Origin: Legionella beliardensis | GTDB lineage: Bacteria; Pseudomonadota; Gammaproteobacteria; Legionellales; Legionellaceae | Assembly: GCF_900452395.1 (NCBI RefSeq) | Contig: NZ_UGNV01000001.1 | Span: forward strand, 2,777,501 to 2,841,500 | Direction: 5' to 3' | Length of the DNA: 64,000 nt | Shown here: positions 38,375 to 47,093 of the stretch, one piece after another | Layout: each line of letters starts with the position of its first letter | Numbering within the stretch: position 1 is the stretch's first letter | Position numbers and translations under genes: made by a program | The notes under the pieces: generated by a model | Databases searched by the model: none | What the model saw: only the letters and a program-made list of their open reading frames with translations | What the model was told of the DNA's origin: nothing

Positions 38375-39625
38375 TTACTGACGAATTAAACGAAAATTTT
38401 TATCATTTATAGATGTTTTTTCTGTCGAGCGATAAGGATTAATATCTAAGCCCCCACGACGGGTATAACGGCCATAAACAGTTAATTTTTCTGGCTTACA
38501 ATACTTCATTAAATCAACGAAAATTCTTTCAATACATTGCTCATGAAATTCATTATGATTGCGGAAAGAAATAAGGTATTTTAATAACCCTTCACGATTA
38601 ATTTTTCTGCCTTTATAGGCAATTTGTACACTTCCCCAATCAGGCTGATTAGTCACTAAGCAATTTGATTTTAATAAATCGGAATAAAGAATTTCCTCTA
38701 CTAATTCGTGACTGGTTGATAAGAAATTAGGCTCAACTAAGTAAACAGAACATTCAACATCAAGAACGTCAAGGGATTCACCTGTAAAGGGTTGAATAGT
38801 AGTGAATTGTCTAGCCTCTTCTAAAGAATATATTTTAATTAAAACCTCAGATTCAATGCGTTTTTCCAAATCATTTTGAATGATAGATTCTAACTCTAAT
38901 TTACTGTTAATTTTCATATTATTAAAGGAATTAAAATAGAGTTTTAGTGATTTTGATTCAATTAATTTTGGTGAATTACAATCATAGATAATTTCAGCGA
39001 TTCCTACTATAGGTTTGCCTTTTTCATTAAGCCAAGATACTTCATAATGATTCCAGCAATCAAAGCCTACAAAAGGCAAAGAGGCAGGATCGATGCCAAT
39101 TTCCTGCCGCTTGCCGGCTCTAGGAATTGGATATAACCTACTTGGATTATAAGTAGAATCATAATCCGATTTTTTACCTAATTCAGATTCTTTATGAAGC
39201 ATTTGATATTTATTTACAACGTGATTATTCATTGTATTTAACTCCAGTATTTCAATGATCTTTGTGATGCTTTGCCAATTTATAGGCTGTTTCATTTCTG
39301 CTTGGCTTGCAATATAATCTAGCAAGGAAGCAGCTTCATTAATTTTAGCTGCTTGCTCACGTAATTCCTGCGCCTGAATTCCAAGCGATTTAATGACATC
39401 AAAGCTTGGATTTGACATAATTTTTTTTATCTGTTTTAAAGAAAATCCTAAATATTTTAGCGTAGTAATTTGTTGTAATAGTAGTAAGTCTTTTTCAGAA
39501 TAAAGTCGGTAACCTACAGCTGAACGCTTAGAAGGTTTTAACAGTCCAATTTCATCATAATATTGCAATGACCGTACTGTCAGCGATGTTCTGCGACTAA
39601 TGTCTTTAATTTGATAATATTTCAT
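38375..39625 (-). CDS. queF: MerR-family regulator fused to QueF nitrile reductase
   Basis: One 416-residue frame joins two complete domains. Residues 1-75 are a MerR winged helix (SLTVRSLQYYDEIGLLKPS, GYRLYSEKDLLLL); 76-128 are the dimer coiled coil. Residues 132-416 are a full-length type II QueF, which reduces preQ0 to preQ1 with NADPH in queuosine synthesis: ESKSLKLYFNSFN (E223), nucleophile C322 and D329 in SNCLVTNQPDW, FHEQC (E362) and YTRRGGLDINPYRS. An ATG at codon 132 (39232) has CTGGAG nine bases upstream, so free QueF (about 285 residues, near the 282 of E. coli) may also be made. AAGGAA precedes the long start. No other queuosine gene is here. Confidence 0.9.
   Translation of the reverse strand: MKYYQIKDISRRTSLTVRSLQYYDEIGLLKPSKRSAVGYRLYSEKDLLLLQQITTLKYLGFSLKQIKKIMSNPSFDVIKSLGIQAQELREQAAKINEAASLLDYIASQAEMKQPINWQSITKIIEILELNTMNNHVVNKYQMLHKESELGKKSDYDSTYNPSRLYPIPRAGKRQEIGIDPASLPFVGFDCWNHYEVSWLNEKGKPIVGIAEIIYDCNSPKLIESKSLKLYFNSFNNMKINSKLELESIIQNDLEKRIESEVLIKIYSLEEARQFTTIQPFTGESLDVLDVECSVYLVEPNFLSTSHELVEEILYSDLLKSNCLVTNQPDWGSVQIAYKGRKINREGLLKYLISFRNHNEFHEQCIERIFVDLMKYCKPEKLTVYGRYTRRGGLDINPYRSTEKTSINDKNFRLIRQ
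39242..39247 (-). promoter_or_regulatory. Internal ribosome-binding site for free QueF
   Basis: Read on the minus strand this is CTGGAG, with GGAG nine bases before the in-frame ATG at 39232. It lies at the exact junction of the MerR and QueF parts, where an independent queF would begin. Confidence 0.6.
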
Positions 39626-39644
39626 AAGCTATTTCCTTCCATAT

Positions 39645-39675
39645 AGTTTACTCTATTACGTTACGTAAGGGTCAA
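39645..39675 (-). promoter_or_regulatory. MerR-type promoter with 19-bp spacer and operator
   Basis: On the minus strand TTGACC (39670-39675) and TAAACT (39645-39650) are separated by exactly 19 bases. A 13-bp dyad (TTACGTTACGTAA on the plus strand, 39656-39668) sits within the spacer. Long spacers with a central dyad are the hallmark of promoters activated by MerR proteins. It drives the merR-queF gene, whose start is 20 bases downstream, so autoregulation is likely. The leader would be very short. Confidence 0.75.
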
Positions 39676-39863
39676 TAGCTTTTAAGGGATAGCTTATATT
39701 TAGAAAAAAATGCCACCCTAAATAGGTAGCTCAGCTTTAAATAGAGATAAGATTGAAGGAAGCGCTAACTTTAACAAGAGAATCTTTGAATTAATTTTAA
39801 AATAGATTACGTTAAAAAACGTAATCTATTAGCAACTTAGATTTAATTATCAATAAATCTATC

Positions 39864-40397
39864 TTAGAAAGGGTTAAAACCCTTATCAAAATAATCAGTT
39901 TCCCCATAAGCCGCTTCTTCTTTCTTCTCATTAACAGCAACAATAGCAGTTTGAACACCACGAGAAGCTATTTTTACTAAATTTTCTGGAATTGAAACAG
40001 CAGCCATGATAGCCAATACGGGCGTCACTAAGGCACTAACACCACTTAAAATAGCAAATTGCTTGGCGCATGATAAGCGCTCAGAAGTTAATTCTGCATG
40101 TCCTTGGGCACGCGAAACACCAGCCATAGCCAGGTAACCCAAGCTCACAAAAGCAGATGCTACGGTAGCAAGGGCTGTAACTACAGAAAGAGCACCCCAA
40201 ACGAGTGGCGCATAGATGGGAGCCGCTACTGTTTTTATAATATCTTTAGCATCGTTTCTGTAAGGCTTATAAAAACTAGAGGTAGTATTATTGCGCACAT
40301 CATTTGTGAAAAAATTAAAGGCAGGTGCGTAAACGTGTTCAGCTTTAAAATTTTTGTCAACAAGAATTTTTTTGTTAATAGGAAATTTACTACGCAT
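39864..40397 (-). CDS. Orphan membrane-associated protein with acidic C-terminus
   Basis: This 177-residue protein is of no known family. There are two hydrophobic hairpin-like segments (about 58-92 and 110-138), a hydrophilic N-terminus and a C-terminus reading EKKEEAAYGETDYFDKGF. The EE-rich run some 15-20 residues from the end resembles the E-block of Dot/Icm substrates, and the small hydrophobic domains would suit insertion into a host membrane. This is inference. It is flanked by long non-coding gaps and is monocistronic; an AAGGAG-type site precedes the ATG. Confidence 0.55.
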   Translation of the reverse strand: MRSKFPINKKILVDKNFKAEHVYAPAFNFFTNDVRNNTTSSFYKPYRNDAKDIIKTVAAPIYAPLVWGALSVVTALATVASAFVSLGYLAMAGVSRAQGHAELTSERLSCAKQFAILSGVSALVTPVLAIMAAVSIPENLVKIASRGVQTAIVAVNEKKEEAAYGETDYFDKGFNPF

Positions 40398-40685
40398 TTT
40401 TAATTCTCCTTATTATACCTATTTAATTAAAATACTTAGAGCAGCCACAGTGTGCATTACGAAGGCATGCTAGTCAACCCAGTAACAGATTATAAGCTGC
40501 TTTTAAAATTTAAAAAGATATTTACTATATTTAATTGTTTTATAACCAATTTTGCGGGGGAATGTTAGGGCTTCTTACGGCTAGTAAGGTTAGTAATTTC
40601 CCTTAAGATACTATCCTGAGGATAGCGATATAATATAGGATTATTTAGCTGAAATAATTTTTTAAGGCTATAAATAACTTGGTAG

Positions 40686-41090
40686 TTAGTCAGAAATTTG
40701 CGGCTTTTGTCTTAGTAATTTAGTCTGGCTTTGTTTCGATTTTTCTTGTAGTATTTTTTGCTTTGCTCTTCTTGAGCGCCTCTGCTTTTGCCGTTTTATT
40801 TTCTCAATCTGCTGCTGCGCTTTCGATTTTTCATCACTAAGAATTGCCTGTAGTTTCTCACACAGCCTTATTCTGGCAAAATAGCGATTATCTTCCCGGC
40901 TACGCGATTCTTGACATTTTACTTCTATTTCAGAGGGTATGTGCTTTAAATACACAGTGGAAGCAGTCTTATGTAGGTTTTGTCCACCACGGCCACTACC
41001 AATAATAAATTTTTCTATCAGCGTGTTTTCATGAACTTGAAGTTTTTCCATCCAAACTCTTAAACTATCCCATTTTTCTTTGCTAATCAT
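40686..41090 (-). CDS. Release-factor-like ribosome rescue protein (GGQ)
   Basis: This 134-residue protein has the RF domain 3 motif GSGRGGQNLHKTAS, whose GGQ enters the peptidyl transferase centre and frees stalled peptides. Then come KHIPSEIEVKCQESRS and a basic tail (KIKRQKQRRSRRAKQK) that would enter the mRNA channel. No stop-codon recognition domain is present. It resembles the mitochondrial C12orf65/MTRFR group more than E. coli ArfB in the KTASTVYLKHIPS section. It should hydrolyse peptidyl-tRNA on stalled ribosomes or released large subunits. Confidence 0.78.
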   Translation of the reverse strand: MISKEKWDSLRVWMEKLQVHENTLIEKFIIGSGRGGQNLHKTASTVYLKHIPSEIEVKCQESRSREDNRYFARIRLCEKLQAILSDEKSKAQQQIEKIKRQKQRRSRRAKQKILQEKSKQSQTKLLRQKPQISD

Positions 41091-41299
41091 GCAAGGCCTT
41101 AAGCGTCAATCTTAATTAAATATCAGGTCGGTATAAAAATAGTAACAACTTTTATACCGAATTGCTCTTTTAATCTCGATTCTATATAAATGCTTCGCAT
41201 TTAATAGGTTACCGTTAGTTTAAGGGTAACTTATGAGAAAGTTAATCATATCGAAGACACTTGCCATTTTTAGAAGATTTACCAGTTCCTAATAGTATT

Positions 41300-41974
41300 T
41301 TATATTTTATTAAAACTTTCTGTATCTTCTAAATGGTTATCTTCTGGTGAGCTACCAGATGTATCTCCTCTATCGGCTGGCCGAAATAATGTTGGCGAAT
41401 AGTTAGAACTAGAGCTTGCTTGGACACTTCTAGTTAGGGCTAGCTCTTGTGAATTATATAAAGGAGTAGCATTGCCTTTAACATAGAGCTTTAGTGAGGG
41501 AACATCAGAGGCCTCACGCCATATGTCTTCATGGTCTAGGCTGGCGCGTCTTACAATGGCTTGCGTACCACTAAAAGCGCATACCTCAACGTTTTTACCG
41601 GGAAATAGTGTAGAAATGGAACCATCGAGGATACATCTTAAAAATACTGGATCTGAGCTAAAGCCTAAATTTACATCACCTGCATATCTAATATTATCAA
41701 TTTCTTCTTTACCAATTCCTTTGCTTTTATAAAGTTTTTTAATTTGTTTTATATTACTTATAATAGCATCATTGAATAGATCGTTTGAGGAAGGATATTC
41801 TTTCTCTAATGTTTCTTTATCTATAACATTAACCGTATCTGCTGTAAATTTTATATATCTTTTAAATTCTGCCTTTATAAGGATTTCTGGTGGTTCTTTC
41901 CTTTCCGAATGTACTGCAAGTATACCTAAAGTTTTTGTTGCCTCATTGTAGCCATGAAGGATAATAATTTTCAT
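41300..41974 (-). CDS. Orphan protein with Ser/Asp/Glu-rich tail
   Basis: This is an unrecognised 224-residue soluble protein. It has no signal peptide or membrane segment. Residues 1-170 look globular (MKIIILHGYNEATKTLG at the start), and about 185-224 are a low-complexity tail rich in Ser, Asp and Glu (DRGDTSGSSPEDNHLEDTE). Such an acidic polar C-terminus is compatible with Dot/Icm export, but it is not proof. It stands between the rescue factor gene and a long secreted protein gene, in AT-rich DNA. Confidence 0.5.
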   Translation of the reverse strand: MKIIILHGYNEATKTLGILAVHSERKEPPEILIKAEFKRYIKFTADTVNVIDKETLEKEYPSSNDLFNDAIISNIKQIKKLYKSKGIGKEEIDNIRYAGDVNLGFSSDPVFLRCILDGSISTLFPGKNVEVCAFSGTQAIVRRASLDHEDIWREASDVPSLKLYVKGNATPLYNSQELALTRSVQASSSSNYSPTLFRPADRGDTSGSSPEDNHLEDTESFNKI

Positions 41975-42248
41975 GATGCCATCAGACCATTAATAGATTA
42001 ATAGTGGCTTATATTTTATCTTTCAATTATTAACAAAATATTAAGTGTAATATTTTTCAAAAATTAAATTAATTTTTAGGTAAATTAAGTCAAAATAAAT
42101 AGCAAATATAAGCCAATTTAATTTAAAAAAATAGCGTAAATTTTAAAAATTTTTCTTATTAATTTTAAAGATATTTTTATATTTATTTAAGTATATTTAT
42201 TAGCAATAAATATAGTTCTAATCTTGCCATATTAACCACCAAAGTTAT

Positions 42249-44264
42249 TTACAATGGTGGCGGATCATTTGTTGATACATAATTGACAGGCCTGCCATTT
42301 TCATCCATTTGTGTATGGGCATAAGGCGTGCCGTGATCTACTTTATTAGTAAAGGGCACACACCAGCCGTCTACAGGATTATTATTACTATCAGTTACTT
42401 TACAGCTGTCTTTTAAAATAGCATCAACTGGAATTGTGTAATTATTTTGTGGCGTTGGTCCACTCTGGATAATAAATTGATAGATTCTGTCCGCACTGTC
42501 TTTAATGGCAACTTTAATCGGAAATTTTTTTATTGAACCTAGTTTAAAGCTCGTTCCACCCGCAGGAATTGGTGTTTGCGGTATACATACAGCCGCATTA
42601 ACATTACACGCGTCAAACGCTTTCCAGGTAGGCCGGCCATCTTGTGGTTTACCCATGGTGACGGTAACTGCAAGTTTGGGGTTGTAAGGATTCCTATTTA
42701 CTAAACCCTTGACACCTCCAACTGCGACAACTAGGCCATCTCCTGCTTCCTGCATATTGCCTACGGCATCATCAATTGAAAATGCGTAAGCATCCATATT
42801 TAGAAAGTTTTTTCCATGAATTAATTCAACATAAGGATTAAAATTATGCGCATTATCAACGTTGTATTTAGTCTGTGTATAAGCGTATTGTAAATCACGA
42901 TAAGTTTGATGGGCATCCTGATATTGCGCCGTGCATACTGTAGGATCGGGATTGCTTAAAGCAGGATCTTGCGTATCGGTTGACGTTTTACATAATGAAT
43001 TGGCAGCAGCGCCTTTTTGACAGTAGTCATTAAAGGGAACCCAACCATAAATTCTCGCCAATAACACCCTATTAAAAGGCACCTTTTGAGCTTTCAAATC
43101 TGCTAAAAATTGCGCTGAATCACAGGTTGGATCATTTTGATATTGTTTATAATTTTGCATAAATAATTGGTGTACTTTCCATATATCACTTTTCAATGGA
43201 TCATCACAACTAATCAATGTTTGACCTTTAAGGAAAGGGAAATCGTAATAATTTGGATTGGGCGACCCTTCTTGAAAGCAACTTTTCCACAATAAAGCGA
43301 TGTTAGCCAAAGGGGAATTTTTCTTAAGGGGCGTGACTGTCTTGTTTAAAACACCCAACATATAATTATAAGTGCCTGGCAATTTAATGATGGAATTGTC
43401 ATTACCTGGAATAATATAGTTTGACCAACCAAAACCTACTTCACTAGCAGCAAGAAATTTATTAATATATGCTTTAAATTGTTTGAGTGTCAAAACAGTA
43501 CCTGTATAACCAATGTATTTATTACCTAGGACGCCCATGGCGATAGGTAGATAAACAGAATCAACATAAGAAACATCCCAATCAACATCCTGCAAAGCCC
43601 AAAGCCTCAAACCATTGCCTCCTTCTTGAAGGGGTGCGCCTGCAAACGTGTATTCTGTTAATTGACTTGGTGTATCGTCTTTAAGCGCTCCTAGCCCTGA
43701 GTAAATGACTAAATCATTACATTCTGATTTTGGCTCATTAGCACAAGTAACTCCTACACTGGCTGGATTAATACGGTTTTGTTGATCGCGATTATAATCG
43801 TCTTGATACGTTATCAGGCTGTTATAGATTTTTATACGCCCACCATTCCACCAATTGATATATTTATCTGGGCCCAAAGCAGGATCTGCCTCATCGGTGA
43901 GCTTTGTATAAACAGGCACCTGCAGAGCAACATAGCCATTAGGACTAATACCGCTTAAGCCATTTACATAAATTCTATAATTAAGTGTATGCTGAAACAC
44001 GCTTGACTCACAAAGTCCAAAATAAGCCTGCAACCATTCATCAACGGAATTGGTACTGGTTTCAATTAAGGGATAAATGACAGCATCAGTATTATTATAA
44101 ATTCTAATAATTTTAGTGGGAACCGAATCATATTGCTTGGCGGGTGGATTATCGCTCGGGACACACTGTGCTAACGTTTGTTCACTAAAGACAGTTGTCA
44201 TAATCGTTAACAAACAACCAACCTGCACTTGCAGGCCTTTTCCTAAAAACCGTAACCAGCTCAT
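42249..44264 (-). CDS. Large secreted protein of unknown function
   Basis: This 671-residue exported protein has a signal peptide (about 1-33, ending in EQTLAQC). After it a beta-rich domain begins with RIYNNTDAVIYPLIET. The body has many Tyr, Asn and Pro, and at least nine cysteines that may pair after export. Motifs such as NWWNGGRIKIYNS and the fibronectin-like C-terminus (KVAIKDSADRIYQFII) do not match a family I know. A type II secretion substrate is plausible for such a protein in Legionellaceae. No neighbour helps to define its task. Confidence 0.6.
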   Translation of the reverse strand: MSWLRFLGKGLQVQVGCLLTIMTTVFSEQTLAQCVPSDNPPAKQYDSVPTKIIRIYNNTDAVIYPLIETSTNSVDEWLQAYFGLCESSVFQHTLNYRIYVNGLSGISPNGYVALQVPVYTKLTDEADPALGPDKYINWWNGGRIKIYNSLITYQDDYNRDQQNRINPASVGVTCANEPKSECNDLVIYSGLGALKDDTPSQLTEYTFAGAPLQEGGNGLRLWALQDVDWDVSYVDSVYLPIAMGVLGNKYIGYTGTVLTLKQFKAYINKFLAASEVGFGWSNYIIPGNDNSIIKLPGTYNYMLGVLNKTVTPLKKNSPLANIALLWKSCFQEGSPNPNYYDFPFLKGQTLISCDDPLKSDIWKVHQLFMQNYKQYQNDPTCDSAQFLADLKAQKVPFNRVLLARIYGWVPFNDYCQKGAAANSLCKTSTDTQDPALSNPDPTVCTAQYQDAHQTYRDLQYAYTQTKYNVDNAHNFNPYVELIHGKNFLNMDAYAFSIDDAVGNMQEAGDGLVVAVGGVKGLVNRNPYNPKLAVTVTMGKPQDGRPTWKAFDACNVNAAVCIPQTPIPAGGTSFKLGSIKKFPIKVAIKDSADRIYQFIIQSGPTPQNNYTIPVDAILKDSCKVTDSNNNPVDGWCVPFTNKVDHGTPYAHTQMDENGRPVNYVSTNDPPPL

Positions 44265-44677
44265 ATGAGCCCCAAAAATTTGAAAAATAATTGTACATTA
44301 TAATTATTTAATGAATTTATTGCAAAATAATTATAATATTAAAATATAGAAATAATGGGCAAGTAGTAAGTAGCTTGAGTGAACAAATTGAAACCTGGGC
44401 TCCGGCCCATTGGGCCTACACCCAGGCTACGTTTACTGCACTTCGTTTAGCCCAACCTATCTTGCTAGCCTTTATACCCAATTTTTGTTAGAAAGCTCCA
44501 TTGTAGAGGAGTAAAGATGAACATATTAAAGAACTTGAGGATGAACGTTTGAGAGAGCCGTTGTATTAGCACGTTGAACCCGCCTCATACTTAATTTATT
44601 AGGTCTGATTACTAACTAAAGCAATCAAACCTAAGCGTTCGAACATACAAAATGGCCATTAAGCCAACCTTTCTCCC
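44265..44677. other. Non-coding region with a dispersed repeat
   Basis: This gap holds an AT-rich stretch upstream of the secreted protein gene and the dispersed repeat at 44393-44452. A stretch near 44515-44570 keeps an open 17-codon frame without a start, and I consider it insignificant. Confidence 0.4.
44393..44452. repeat. Dispersed palindromic repeat (CCTGGGC...GCCCAGG type)
   Basis: ACCTGGGCTCCGGCCCATTG followed by GGGCCTACACCCAGGCTACG forms an imperfect palindrome. The closely related copy at 54841-54903 and partial copies at 11630-11660, 11865-11930 and 59945-60015 share the GGCCCA/TGGGCC centre and a TTCGTT-type flank. It is an intergenic REP-like family. Confidence 0.6.
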
Positions 44678-45502
44678 TTAGCTTAATTGAGCGACAGGAG
44701 AGGCGGAATCATTTATATCGATATAAATTGGAATTGCAGTTTGCAATAAACTATTTAAATTCTCCCAATCCTTGTTTCTTTCATCAAAATTGGCAGCCAT
44801 TTTGCTAACTAATTTTTTGCACTCAGCATGTATACTATCTATTGATTCTTCAGAGATAAAAGTATGCTCACTTGTCTGGCTGAACATACCTTGTGTCTGC
44901 GATGAAGACACTTGGCTAACTAATTTTTTGCACTCAGCATGTATACTATCTATCTCTTCAGAGATAAAAGTATGCTCACTTGCCCCCTGTGCCTGCGATG
45001 AAGACACTTGGCTAACTTTATTTATTCCTGTTAAATAATTTAAAGTAGCCTGTAAATTTGATTTATATAAGCACTCTAAAAGGCTTCTTCCTTTCTGGTT
45101 AAGTAATAAATCATCTTTATTCGCTACTACATTTTTTAGTAAAGTAATTAATGATTGTGTATCTATATTCGGATTAAGCATATTTAACTTTTCTTCAACT
45201 TCTTCGATGAGTGATAGTCGTCTTTTTGCGTCACTTTGCCACTCGCTTATTTTTTTATAAAAATTTTCTTCAATTAGGTTATGTTTTTGAAACAAAGAAG
45301 TCAGACGTTTTGCTAGACTAGAGTCATTCAGTTGTTTATTCTCAATAATGGCAGAGAAAAGTGCTAACGCTTCTGAAAGCGTTGTAACCTTGTTTAAATC
45401 TTTTATTAATTTTTCTGCGATACTTTTCACTTTTCCAGATTTATTTCTTTCACAGTAATTTTTTAACCAATCCTGATAAACTTCTAATATACTATTTTTC
45501 AT
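44678..45502 (-). CDS. Orphan helical protein with internal tandem repeat
   Basis: This is a 274-residue soluble protein of unknown family with high helix propensity and no signal. Residues about 164-240 contain two copies of a unit starting SQVSSSQ and running through EHTFISEE, IDSIHAECKKLVS. The copies differ by short insertions, and the DNA shows nearly identical 60-base blocks. The C-terminal segment is less charged. Repetition of this type and lack of homology are common among Dot/Icm effectors of Legionella, but the C-terminus offers no clear E-block. Confidence 0.55.
   Translation of the reverse strand: MKNSILEVYQDWLKNYCERNKSGKVKSIAEKLIKDLNKVTTLSEALALFSAIIENKQLNDSSLAKRLTSLFQKHNLIEENFYKKISEWQSDAKRRLSLIEEVEEKLNMLNPNIDTQSLITLLKNVVANKDDLLLNQKGRSLLECLYKSNLQATLNYLTGINKVSQVSSSQAQGASEHTFISEEIDSIHAECKKLVSQVSSSQTQGMFSQTSEHTFISEESIDSIHAECKKLVSKMAANFDERNKDWENLNSLLQTAIPIYIDINDSASPVAQLS
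44804..45018. repeat. Tandem direct repeat inside the orphan gene
   Basis: A block starting GCTAACT occurs at 44804 and 44915, and the start of a third at 45011. The first two blocks share about 65 nearly identical bases, and linker blocks (TGCGATGAAGACACTTG) also repeat. Copy spacing of 111 and 96 bases differs by a multiple of three, so the frame is preserved. Confidence 0.75.
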
Positions 45503-45642
45503 AATAAACCTTAGCAGCCGAATGTGGCTAAATTATACAATTTAATTATTAAGTAATGATTAAGAACAAATAAAAAACAATATTTAGTGGCACCCTTTCG
45601 ATTCACTATCGTTTCTTATTAGATTTTATTTAACCAATCTAA

Positions 45643-46479
45643 TTAATAGCTACGCTCCTCAGCAACCAAACACTCCGAATTAAGAGTCGGTGTTGATGAA
45701 GCGCCTGTTTTACAGTCGGCGTTATAAAATAGTTGCTGATAAAAAGTTAGGTTGTTAAATTTTCCCTGGTCATTTTGATCAGAATAGACCCAAAGATTGG
45801 TTCTTAAAGGTTCAAAGGCAATTGAATCTGGTTTTGGTAGCGTTTGAGGGAAATTTTTAAGCAATGGGGTAAAATCTTTGAATGGCACATTAGACTCTGG
45901 CGGAGTAAGCCATTTTACCAATTTATTATAATCATCTTCAGTTGGATTTAAACCCTGCTTATCCCAAGCAATCACCACGGAATATTGTGCTGTATTTCCC
46001 TTATTATCTAAGAGCTTTTTCTTAGCGTCATCAGCCCATTGAAAACTACTCCAATACTGGTTTTGGCCATTATCAGTGGTAATAGGAATATTTAAAGCCT
46101 CACTTAATTTTTTTACCGTGTCATAGGGGTTTGGACTTGGATTAGGGTTAGGATTGCGGGGACTAACGTTACCGCCCTTATTACTAATACTTATAATTTT
46201 ACTAATAGGGCATACACATACTGGGCTCTTATTTACGCCTACATTATGAGCGCTACTTAAGTAAGTTGGAAAAAATTTAGCATACAATTCTGCGTGTCTT
46301 TGCCCTTCTGGCGTTAAGGCATGCGGTCCTGTTTGCGTGTCTTCTGCATGGCGAATAACAAATATCACTGGCATGCATGCATTATTGTTTTTTAAAGCCC
46401 CTTCTTTGGTGCATTCAGAGCCAGCAGACCAAAGACTAGTTGAGATAAGGCCAACACAGCTAAGTAAAATCCTTTTCAT
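45643..46479 (-). CDS. Secreted histidine-phosphatase-like protein
   Basis: This protein of about 278 residues has a signal peptide (MKRILLSCVGLISTSLWSAG). The first core motif of the histidine phosphatase superfamily is seen as VIRHAEDT, followed by LTPEGQRHAELYAKFF. The usual second histidine near a beta strand (hhhhxH) appears to be replaced by YSVVIAWDKQG, so the enzyme may be altered or inactive. A proline-rich insert (NPNPNPSPNPY) lies at about 113-123. The ATG at 46479 has AAAGGAG nine bases upstream, better than the frame's first ATG at 46500. Confidence 0.65.
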   Translation of the reverse strand: MKRILLSCVGLISTSLWSAGSECTKEGALKNNNACMPVIFVIRHAEDTQTGPHALTPEGQRHAELYAKFFPTYLSSAHNVGVNKSPVCVCPISKIISISNKGGNVSPRNPNPNPSPNPYDTVKKLSEALNIPITTDNGQNQYWSSFQWADDAKKKLLDNKGNTAQYSVVIAWDKQGLNPTEDDYNKLVKWLTPPESNVPFKDFTPLLKNFPQTLPKPDSIAFEPLRTNLWVYSDQNDQGKFNNLTFYQQLFYNADCKTGASSTPTLNSECLVAEERSY

Positions 46480-46670
46480 AACGATGCACTCCTTTGCCAA
46501 TTATTTAAAGCTTAGCAGATAAAGTGATTAACATTGGGTCAATAGGAGGCCTAAGTCGGACTTAGCTAATACATTACTAGCAATTTTCTATCTTATAATT
46601 TAGCCTAATTTATAATGATTTATACAAAAACTAGCAATATTTAAGTGCGCTAAACCTATAAGGAAAATGA

Positions 46671-47093
46671 ATGCTTTCTATATCTAACTTATTATCTAAA
46701 TTTGCAACTAGTTTTGATATAAAAGATTGGCAGGGGTTAGAAGATACTTTGGCTGATGATATTTATTGTAATTATCATGATTTACGAGACGAAATTAGAA
46801 CGTACTCGAAAAAAGACTACGTTGATTCTAGAAAAGCAGCATTAGCGCATTTGCAAACACAGCATTTTTTTTCAAACTTAGAGATTCATTGCCAAGGAAG
46901 CACAACTTACTGTCGATTAAACGCATTGATTTATAGAAAAAGCCGCGACGGTAAACAGTTTAACTCCCATGTCATTTATAATTTTATATTAACTAAAACA
47001 CAACATAATGACTGGAAAATTAAAGAAATAAAGCAAATTGTTTTATGGAATGAAGGGGATCCTTTAATTCACCAAGGATTAAACCAAGTCTAA
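46671..47093 (+). CDS. NTF2/SnoaL-like protein
   Basis: This is a 140-residue cone-fold protein of the SnoaL/NTF2 superfamily. The pattern is an N-terminal helix with FATSFDIKDWQGLEDTLADDIY, then strands ending in the WKIKEIKQIVLW segment. These folds bind small hydrophobic ligands or act as isomerases, and specific function cannot be read. It has a GGAAA site before the ATG. It stands alone among accessory genes. Confidence 0.65.
   Translation: MLSISNLLSKFATSFDIKDWQGLEDTLADDIYCNYHDLRDEIRTYSKKDYVDSRKAALAHLQTQHFFSNLEIHCQGSTTYCRLNALIYRKSRDGKQFNSHVIYNFILTKTQHNDWKIKEIKQIVLWNEGDPLIHQGLNQV

Noticed and set aside
44515..44570. Seventeen-codon frame rich in Glu ending TAT TAG
   Set aside because: It has no start codon in frame and could not be linked to any gene.
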